In this document: positions 26,929 through 32,048 of the stretch, piece by piece
Numbering within the stretch: the stretch's first letter is position 1
How the letters are laid out: the number at the start of each line of letters is the position of its first letter
Assembly (NCBI GenBank): GCA_902778245.1
Contig: CACYXH010000044.1
Coordinates: forward strand, 1-32,048
Direction of reading: 5' to 3'
Source of the DNA: an uncultured Lachnospiraceae bacterium
GTDB lineage: Bacteria; Bacillota; Clostridia; Lachnospirales; Lachnospiraceae
DNA: 32,048 bases
Made by a program: the position numbers and the translations under genes
Notes under the pieces: model-generated
Told to the model about the DNA's origin: nothing
Database searches by the model: none
Seen by the model: the letters and a program-made list of their open reading frames with translations, nothing else

Positions 26929-26957
26929 TTGACAAGGGTTCATTAAAAAGATATAAT
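26929..26957 (+). promoter_or_regulatory. Promoter of the tetR-EFR1 operon
   Basis: TTGACA (26929-26934), 17 bases, TATAAT (26952-26957): a full consensus promoter. Confidence 0.88.
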
Positions 26958-26975
26958 CTTAACACTGCTAAGATT
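26955..26975. promoter_or_regulatory. Candidate operator of the TetR regulator
   Basis: AATCTTA (26955-26961) and TAAGATT (26969-26975) form a perfect inverted repeat with a 7-base spacer. It covers the end of the -10 box and the start site, a typical place for autorepression by the TetR protein encoded 13 bases downstream. Confidence 0.65.
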
Positions 26976-26987
26976 AAGGAGACTGAA

Positions 26988-27608
26988 ATGAGTAAAAGAG
27001 CATATCACCATGGAAATCTGAAACAGGAACTGATTGAAAGAGGACTTGAATTTATCGATCAGAACGGAGTAGAATCTCTATCCATGCGTAAGTTGGCAAT
27101 TCTTTCCGGAGTAAGCAGTGCAGCACCGTATGCGCATTTTGAGAATAAAGAAGCCTTTCTGTCGGAAGTGCAGAATTATATTACAGAACAGTTTACGGAT
27201 ACACTCCAGGAAACATATGAATCATGCCACGATAGACAAAGAGTGCTTTTAGAACTTGGGAAAAGCTATGTGTTGTTCTTCAGTCAAAATCCTTTATATT
27301 ATAGTTTTATTTTTTCTCATGGAGATATAGATATAAATAATTATCCGCCTTTTCAAATGTTTAAAAACATTGCAGGTAATGTAATGAACGAAATATACGA
27401 CGGAAAGATTGGCGAGCATGACATTTATAATAAGACCCTGGCAATGTGGGCTATGGTACATGGCCTGGCGCAATTATATACATTGCCGGCATTTCGGATG
27501 ATGGATAGTCAGAAGGTGGAGCAGAAGAATCTGCAAAATGCCTCTTCAGCAGAGATACAAAGAATAGACGAGAGGATAGAGAATATTCTATCTTCAGTGG
27601 AGATCTGA
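26988..27608 (+). CDS. TetR-family transcriptional regulator
   Basis: 206 residues. The N-terminal helix-turn-helix is clear: GLEFIDQNGVESLSMRKLAI, then GVSSAAPYAHFENKEAFLSE. The larger ligand-binding part ends in a mostly helical region with MWAMVHGLAQLY, as in the WHG-type C-terminal domain. Ligand unknown. It likely represses its own strong promoter and the EFR1 gene 17 bases downstream. Confidence 0.9.
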   Translation: MSKRAYHHGNLKQELIERGLEFIDQNGVESLSMRKLAILSGVSSAAPYAHFENKEAFLSEVQNYITEQFTDTLQETYESCHDRQRVLLELGKSYVLFFSQNPLYYSFIFSHGDIDINNYPPFQMFKNIAGNVMNEIYDGKIGEHDIYNKTLAMWAMVHGLAQLYTLPAFRMMDSQKVEQKNLQNASSAEIQRIDERIENILSSVEI

Positions 27609-27625
27609 TAGTAGGAGATGAGGTA

Positions 27626-28399
27626 ATGTTAGGGATTTATTTGAGCGGAACGGGAAATACGGAGCATTGTATTACAAAGCTTCTTGGGTTGATTGATCCT
27701 GAGGCTGAAATAATTCGGATGACTAAGGCGGATGAAGAAAAGATCATTGGAAAGATCAGGGGAAATGACACAATAGTTCTTGCATACCCTACTCAGTTTT
27801 CTAATGTGCCCTATATGGTTCGTGATTTTATTAAAAGAAATAAAAATGAATGGTCGGGAAAGAAAGTGTTATGTATGACGACAATGGGAGCATTTTCTGG
27901 TGATGGTGCCGGCTGCAGCGCAAGACTTCTGAAAGGATACGGAGCGGAAATAATAGGTGGACTTCAGATCCGAATGCCGGATGCGGTATGCGATAACAAA
28001 ATGCTGAAAAAGCCTCTGGAAGAGAACAAAAAGATCGTAAGAGAAGCGGATAAAAAGATAGAAACTGTGGCAAGGGATATCATAGAAAATGGGAAATATC
28101 CAAAAGAAGGAATCAGTTTTATTTCCCATATAGCAGGACTTTTTGGACAGAGACTGTGGTTTTATAACAAGACAACAGACTATTCGAAAAAACTTAAAAT
28201 AAGTGATGATTGTATAGGATGCGGACTTTGCAGTAAAAACTGTCCGATGGAAAATTTGCGTATTAAGGATGGAAGGGCTATTGCAGGAGACAGCTGTGCG
28301 ATGTGCTATTCCTGCATAAGCACATGCCCGAAACAGGCAATAACACTTCTCGGAAGCAAAGTTTATGAGCAATGCAGATACGAGAAGTATGAGGGATAG
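27626..28399 (+). CDS. EFR1-family flavodoxin/ferredoxin
   Basis: 257 residues. The N-terminal flavodoxin-like part has an FMN phosphate loop YLSGTGNTEH (about 5-14) and VLAYPTQFSNVPYMVRDFI. The C-terminal part holds two 4Fe-4S clusters, CIGCGLCSKNCP and CAMCYSCISTCP. Such proteins move electrons in anaerobes; the partner is unknown. It is co-transcribed with the TetR gene, so its expression probably responds to that regulator's ligand. It is complete. Confidence 0.9.
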   Translation: MLGIYLSGTGNTEHCITKLLGLIDPEAEIIRMTKADEEKIIGKIRGNDTIVLAYPTQFSNVPYMVRDFIKRNKNEWSGKKVLCMTTMGAFSGDGAGCSARLLKGYGAEIIGGLQIRMPDAVCDNKMLKKPLEENKKIVREADKKIETVARDIIENGKYPKEGISFISHIAGLFGQRLWFYNKTTDYSKKLKISDDCIGCGLCSKNCPMENLRIKDGRAIAGDSCAMCYSCISTCPKQAITLLGSKVYEQCRYEKYEG

Positions 28400-28400
28400 T

Positions 28401-28619
28401 ATGAATATTATGAAAAACGATGGAATGATGAGAGAGGTTGATCGGAGACATATGCTTCAGCTGTTTGATCTATTCAGCGATTCCGAATACGATACCTTTG
28501 AGTTAATTCGCGGGTACAGTGAATTGGATAGCCGCATGAAAGCCGATCAGGGGTCCGAGTATCATATCCTGAATTATGATCCTGATGGCAACTTGATTGA
28601 GGTAGGAACACCCATTTGA
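28401..28619 (+). CDS. Small acidic protein of unknown function
   Basis: 72 residues from ATG 28401 with GAGG upstream. It starts one base after the EFR1 stop codon, so it is probably translated with it. Sequence highlights are HMLQLFDLFSDSEYDTFELI and EYHILNYDPDGNLIEVG; no membrane segment or cysteine pair. I do not recognise a family. Confidence 0.55.
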   Translation: MNIMKNDGMMREVDRRHMLQLFDLFSDSEYDTFELIRGYSELDSRMKADQGSEYHILNYDPDGNLIEVGTPI

Positions 28620-28749
28620 CAAGAAAGGAATACGTAGGGTGGATATTATCCTGTTTTCCAATATCCTATGAATTAGTATATTTATTTCGTACTATTGTGG
28701 AACGAATAAATCACCTCGCCCTGCACATACTAACCTTGAGGTGATGAAA

Positions 28750-28947
28750 ATGGCAAAACAAGGAATGAAGAGGCCCGATTATACAGATACTCACCCGAAC
28801 AACGATGTATCTCCGGTGCCGGAAATTCAGGGGAAGGCAAAAAACACAAAAAAGAAAGCAAACCCGATCATTACAGGGACCCAAGGGGCTTCCCAGAAGG
28901 TCTATCATACAAAACCATTTCAAAAAATAGATTCGCAAGACATATAA
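28750..28947 (+). CDS. Small basic hydrophilic protein of unknown function
   Basis: 65 residues from ATG 28750, preceded by TTGAGGTGATG. The sequence is hydrophilic and proline- and lysine-rich (MKRPDYTDTHPNNDVSPVPE, then KAKNTKKKANPIITG), with no hydrophobic core, so it may be largely disordered. A strong terminator follows the stop codon, which supports a real gene. Function unknown. Confidence 0.6.
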   Translation: MAKQGMKRPDYTDTHPNNDVSPVPEIQGKAKNTKKKANPIITGTQGASQKVYHTKPFQKIDSQDI

Positions 28948-28955
28948 AACGTAAT

Positions 28956-29020
28956 AAGGTTGTTGCAAAATACTGACATAGCGTAACCCTGGTCCATTTT
29001 TGCAGCAACCTTGTTCTATT
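28956..29020 (+). terminator. Terminator after the small basic gene
   Basis: AAGGTTGTTGCAAAA (28956-28970) pairs with TTTTGCAGCAACCTT (28998-29012), 15 bp with one wobble and a 27-base loop, followed by a T-rich tail. Confidence 0.75.
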
Positions 29021-29033
29021 TTGGAGGGACAGA

Positions 29034-30335
29034 ATGGAATCATTATGGAAATCAAATACGAAGCTGCCAAAATTTCCGGAACTTAGCGAAGACGTTGACA
29101 CGGATGTTCTAATTATCGGCGGTGGAATTGCCGGGATACTCACGGCATATTTTCTGCATCAAAACAGAGTAAAGTACATTCTTGTTGAGAAGGACAGAAT
29201 CTGTTCCGGAACGACAGGAAATACCACCGCAAAGATAACCTTTCAGCATGGACTGGTCTATCAGAAGATCGTGAAAAGCGCAGGAGTGGAAGCTGCCCAA
29301 ATCTATTTGCAGGCCAATAAAGCTGCGTTTGAAAAGTATGCAGAACTTTGCCAAAATATGGATTGTGATTACGAGAGAAAAGATAATTATGTTTATTCAG
29401 TGCATGACCGCCAAAAGTTGGAAGAGGAAATGGCTGCGCTGGACCGGATCGGATATCGTGCAGTATTTTGTGAAAACGTTACGATACCAATAGCGGTGGT
29501 AGGAGCGGTAAAGTTTCCGGGGCAGGCGCAGTTCGCTCCGCTCAAATTCATTTCCAAACTGGCGGACAATCTCCATATCTATGAGAACACGTTTGTAAGA
29601 GAAATGATCGGAACAACCGCGGTGACTGACCGGTGCAGGATCAAGGCGAAGAAGGTGATCAGCGCCACTCATTTTCCGTTCATAAACAAACACGGCAGCT
29701 ATTTTCTGAAGCTTTATCAGCATCGATCCTATGTGATCGCGCTGGAACATGCGCAGAATGTAAATGGGATGTATGTGGATGAAAATCATACAGGCATGTC
29801 ATTTCGAAATTACAAAGATATGCTTTTTGTCGGCGGAGGCGGTCACAGGACAGGAAAGTCAGGTGGTAACTGGGAAGAACTTCGCAATTTTGCGGCACAT
29901 AACATTCCCAATGCCAAGGAAAGGTTTTATTGGGCAGCACAGGATTGTATGAGCCTGGATGAGATACCGTATATCGGTAGATATTCTAAAAACACACCCA
30001 ATTTGTACGTTGCAGCCGGCTTCAACAAGTGGGGAATGACCGGCTCTATGGTTGGGGCCATGTTGCTGTGTGATATGGTTCTAGAAAAGAAAAATGACTT
30101 TGCTGATGTATTTAATCCGTCGAGAAGTATGTTAAAGCCGCAGCTTTTATCAAATGCTTTTGAGACAACAAAAAGTCTGCTTACCCCTACAATACCCAGA
30201 TGCCCGCACCTTGGCTGCGCACTGAAATGGAATCCTGCCGAACATTCATGGGACTGTTCCTGTCACGGTTCGCGTTTCGCGGAGGACGGCAGAGTGCTGG
30301 ATAATCCGGCGAATGGAAATTTGAGGAGAGGGTAA
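29034..30335 (+). CDS. FAD-dependent oxidoreductase with C-terminal Rieske domain
   Basis: 433 residues. The N-terminal Rossmann segment VDTDVLIIGGGIAGILTAYF (about 21-40) binds FAD as in DAO-type oxidases, with FVGGGGHRTGKS and GRYSKNTPNLYVAAGFNKWG near the end of that domain. The last about 40 residues form a Rieske 2Fe-2S site: RCPHLGCALKWNP and WDCSCHGSRF with the Cys-His and Cys-x2-His ligands. Proteins of this layout are common in Firmicutes but their substrates are unknown. GGAGG (about 29022) precedes the ATG. Confidence 0.9.
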   Translation: MESLWKSNTKLPKFPELSEDVDTDVLIIGGGIAGILTAYFLHQNRVKYILVEKDRICSGTTGNTTAKITFQHGLVYQKIVKSAGVEAAQIYLQANKAAFEKYAELCQNMDCDYERKDNYVYSVHDRQKLEEEMAALDRIGYRAVFCENVTIPIAVVGAVKFPGQAQFAPLKFISKLADNLHIYENTFVREMIGTTAVTDRCRIKAKKVISATHFPFINKHGSYFLKLYQHRSYVIALEHAQNVNGMYVDENHTGMSFRNYKDMLFVGGGGHRTGKSGGNWEELRNFAAHNIPNAKERFYWAAQDCMSLDEIPYIGRYSKNTPNLYVAAGFNKWGMTGSMVGAMLLCDMVLEKKNDFADVFNPSRSMLKPQLLSNAFETTKSLLTPTIPRCPHLGCALKWNPAEHSWDCSCHGSRFAEDGRVLDNPANGNLRRG

Positions 30336-30415
30336 TGTGCGGCGGATACCTCTTATGGAGGGCTGTGGGAGGTGTCTTTCACGCTGAAGGAATTTTGAAA
30401 AAGTACAAAAAATGA
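30335..30415 (+). CDS. Possible 26-residue microprotein overlapping the oxidoreductase stop
   Basis: The TAA of the oxidoreductase overlaps this ATG (TAATG), and AGGAGAGGG lies before it. The product MCGGYLLWRAVGGVFHAEGI with a basic end has one hydrophobic stretch. Coupled restart is possible, but it may be chance. Confidence 0.25.
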   Translation: MCGGYLLWRAVGGVFHAEGILKKYKK

Positions 30416-30423
30416 AAAAAGTG

Positions 30424-30454
30424 TTGACCCCTACGTTGCGTCATAGTTTATATT
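30424..30454 (+). promoter_or_regulatory. MerR-type promoter with 19-base spacer
   Basis: TTGACC (30424-30429) and TATATT (30449-30454) are 19 bases apart, the spacing that MerR proteins untwist. The spacer contains the dyad CTACGTTGCGTCATAG (ACG-TTG-CGT core), a likely operator for the gene downstream. Confidence 0.75.
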
Positions 30455-30484
30455 GACATTACCAAGCGAACGGAGGATACGACA

Positions 30485-31180
30485 ATGATGACAGTACATG
30501 AGGTGAGCAAGGTTGCCGGGGTGAGTATGCATCCGACGGGATACACCGATGCGGGATACAGGCTGTATGACGATACAGATCTGGAACGCCTTCAGCACAT
30601 CTTACTATTTCGTGAGTTGGAGTTTCCTTTGAAGGATATCAAGGAAATCCTGAACAATTCTGACTTTGACAGGAGCAAGGCGTTAGAACAGCAGATAGAA
30701 TTGCTGACGCTAAAAAAGGAACACATTGATAATCTGATAAACTTTGCGCTTGGAATAAAAATGTTAGGAGTGAATCATATGGATTTTACAGCTTTTGATA
30801 GAAGCAAATTGGATGAATATTCCAAACAGGCAAAGGAACAATGGGGAAACACGCCGGAGTATAAGGAGTTTGCAGAGCGAACCAAGAACCGGTCAAATCA
30901 GGAGGATAAGCTTTTGGCTGACAGATTCATGCTGCTCTTCAAAGAGGCCGGAGAGATTCGACATTCTGATCCAGCTTCTGCAGAGGCACAGGATCTTGTG
31001 AAGAGAATACAGAGCTTTATTACGGAGAATATGTACACCTGCTCCAATAAGATTTTAAGAGGACTTGGGAAGATGTATTCCGGTGGCGGTGACTTCACAA
31101 AGAATATTGATGAATATGGCGGTGAAGGAACCGGTGAATTCGTTGACAAGGCGATACAGATTTACTGTGACAATTTATAG
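30485..31180 (+). CDS. MerR/TipAS-family regulator with a deletion in the DNA-binding domain
   Basis: 231 residues. The start MMTVHEVSKVAGVSM is the first MerR helix, but the next residues are HPTGYTDAGYRLYDDTDLER. The usual RTLHYYDxIGLL segment, completing the recognition helix and first wing, is missing (about 12 residues, in frame). The dimer helix and the C-terminal TipAS domain are present (DFTAFDRSKLDEYSKQAKEQ, KILRGLGKMYSGGGDFTKNI). TipAS domains bind thiopeptide or similar drugs. GGAGGATACGACA precedes the ATG. The full-length form may not bind DNA. An internal ATG at 30779 could give the sensor domain alone. Confidence 0.85.
   Translation: MMTVHEVSKVAGVSMHPTGYTDAGYRLYDDTDLERLQHILLFRELEFPLKDIKEILNNSDFDRSKALEQQIELLTLKKEHIDNLINFALGIKMLGVNHMDFTAFDRSKLDEYSKQAKEQWGNTPEYKEFAERTKNRSNQEDKLLADRFMLLFKEAGEIRHSDPASAEAQDLVKRIQSFITENMYTCSNKILRGLGKMYSGGGDFTKNIDEYGGEGTGEFVDKAIQIYCDNL
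30764..30781 (+). promoter_or_regulatory. Internal ribosome site and start for a TipAS-only product
   Basis: TTAGGAG (30764-30770) lies 8 bases before an in-frame ATG (30779-30781). The product of 133 residues would begin MDFTAFDRSKLDEY, exactly the TipAS domain. Streptomyces tipA is known to make such a short form. Confidence 0.5.
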
Positions 31181-31366
31181 TGCTACGCACTTCCTCGCTG
31201 GAAATATGGTCACGGAGGTTTCCAGGGCGAGAAACCCCAAAATATTCTGTGATGTCAACTTTCGGTAGAGCACAGAACTTGCAGCGTTTCGGGGACACTC
31301 AACTATCTGTTCCTGTTAATCCGGTCAGTTTGAGTTTATATTGCTCCCAGAAAGGAGGTGCTCCTC

Positions 31367-31833
31367 ATGGATCAAGAAAAAATCGGAAGATTCATAGCGA
31401 CTTGTAGAAAAGAACAGAGGCTTACTCAGGCTGTCCTTGCAGAAAAGCTCGGAATTACAGATCGGGCGGTCTCGAAGTGGGAAACAGGCAGGAGGAACGG
31501 ACAAACAAGAAGCTGCTTTCGTTGGAAACCGTGATTGGGTACATATCCTCGATATCGTTTTTGTTGATGATTTTTGCAGTATCTTTCGCTGTGGCAAACA
31601 CATGGTGGAGAGTAGCTCTAATTGTTGCTGGATCCATCATCTTTATAGTAGGCATTGCGTACTGCCTGAAGCTGGAGCATGATGCAGCGTATTATGAGTG
31701 TCCAGAATGCGGCGCCATCTATATACCATCAATGAAGTCGGTGATCTTCGCACCGCACATCTGGAGAAACAGAAAGATGACCTGCCCTCATTGTGGCAAT
31801 CGTGCATACCACAAGAAGGTACTTACAAAGTAA
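31367..31833 (+). pseudogene. XRE regulator with membrane/zinc-ribbon tail, frameshifted
   Basis: ATG 31367 follows AAAGGAGGTG and opens a helix-turn-helix: CRKEQRLTQAVLAEKLGITD then RAVSKWETG. After about 45 codons the frame leaves the family and stops at 31532. A second frame to 31833 has two hydrophobic segments (TVIGYISSISFLLMIFAVSF, VALIVAGSIIFIVGIAYCL) and a zinc ribbon (CPECGAIY and CPHCGNRAY). Related genes join these parts in one protein. A deletion near 31485-31500 removed the end of the HTH domain and the linker. Confidence 0.7.
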
Positions 31834-31838
31834 AAACG

Positions 31839-31915
31839 GCTCCCGGCCACCGGAATTATCCGATGACCGGGAGCTTGCTTTCTCGTATAGGAAACTTCGT
31901 CTCCTATACGAGAAA
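31839..31915. repeat. Pair of strong inverted repeats
   Basis: GCTCCCGG (31839-31846) pairs with CCGGGAGC (31867-31874). TTTCTCGTATAGGA (31879-31892) pairs perfectly with TCCTATACGAGAAA (31902-31915) around 9 bases. A GCCC-TTC-GGGC hairpin follows at 31916-31926. This stacked arrangement resembles an intergenic palindromic repeat rather than one terminator. Confidence 0.7.
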
Positions 31916-31985
31916 GCCCTTCGGGCAAAGATGCGCAGCTTCGCGCGCAAAGCAAAAGTTGTGCTGCCAAAATTATTGATCGCAG

Positions 31986-32006
31986 AGTGTGCGAAGCACA
32001 CTTTTT
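31986..32006 (+). terminator. Intrinsic terminator near the window end
   Basis: AGTGTGC (31986-31992), loop GAA, GCACACT (31996-32002) and a run of T. No gene is visible in 31834-32048 apart from the hairpins. Confidence 0.8.
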
Positions 32007-32048
32007 CTTGCTGAACATTTAATATCTCTTAACTGACAAATTCCAGTT

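Noticed and set aside
28620-28749. A possible sporulation promoter (TGAATT, CGTACTA) ahead of the small basic gene
   Set aside because: The spacing between the boxes is 13 bases, too short for the sigma-G pattern. Only a weak GGATATT/AATATCC hairpin remains.
31181-31366. A structured RNA or riboswitch before the broken XRE gene
   Set aside because: CTGGAAA/TTTCCAG and TTCTGTG/CACAGAA pairings exist, but no known riboswitch motif or promoter was seen. Probably short chance or terminator-related hairpins.

Overview
The window looks like a chromosomal accessory stretch from a low-to-moderate-GC Gram-positive anaerobe of the Clostridia, most likely Lachnospiraceae. I infer this from strong GGAGG-type ribosome sites, TTGACA/TATAAT promoters, and the mix of families: EFR1-type flavodoxin-ferredoxin, DUF6472-like protein, YgjV, TipAS-type MerR, PaaK-like ligase and an Lsa-type ABC-F. 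No rRNA, tRNA, CRISPR array or intact insertion sequence was seen.

Layout. 1-4750: an ABC-F ribosome-protection gene behind a structured leader with a 3-codon upstream ORF, a ferredoxin/CCG iron-sulfur protein, a small kinase-like gene overlapping an AraC regulator, and a convergent cupin gene. 4980-6750: a SulP anion transporter on the minus strand. 6779-7201: a yybP-ykoY (manganese) riboswitch with terminator ahead of a small membrane protein. 7213-13091: a decayed mosaic. It holds LURP-one, racemase, nitrilase, GNAT and YgjV remnants and an integrase/transposase chimera, interspersed with an intact Phd/RelE-ParE toxin-antitoxin pair and two alpha/beta hydrolases. 13156-16125: threonine aldolase, a DUF6472-like protein, rhomboid protease, inorganic-pyrophosphatase-like protein and an esterase. 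16255-18896: sigma factor, membrane partner and VWA lipoprotein. 18916-25173: a complete-looking F-type ATP synthase operon (a, c, b, alpha, gamma, beta, epsilon). 25221-25525: a second yybP-ykoY riboswitch plus a small membrane protein. 25556-31180: PaaK-like ligase, TetR regulator and EFR1 ferredoxin, two small unknown genes, an FAD/Rieske oxidoreductase and a MerR/TipAS regulator. 31367-32006: a broken XRE/zinc-ribbon gene and a cluster of hairpins.

Most notable points. (1) The ATP synthase has no separate delta gene. A segment resembling the delta C-terminal domain is fused to the N-terminus of alpha, and an in-frame internal TTG with a good ribosome site would give a normal-length alpha from the same gene. 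(2) Two manganese-type riboswitches, with compensatory changes in their helices, each precede a small membrane protein, and the two proteins share an LRIV-x3-A-x3-W core. (3) The MerR/TipAS regulator has lost the segment that should form its recognition helix and wing, yet keeps an internal start for a TipAS-only product. (4) The ABC-F leader looks like a ribosome-mediated attenuator. (5) The VWA gene's ribosome site lies in a long hairpin.

Genes appear to work together in four places: the atp operon (proton or sodium motive force), the sigma/partner/VWA set (envelope signalling), TetR with EFR1 (regulated electron transfer), and the kinase/AraC pair with the facing cupin gene. All functional calls come from reading motifs by eye; no database search was possible.
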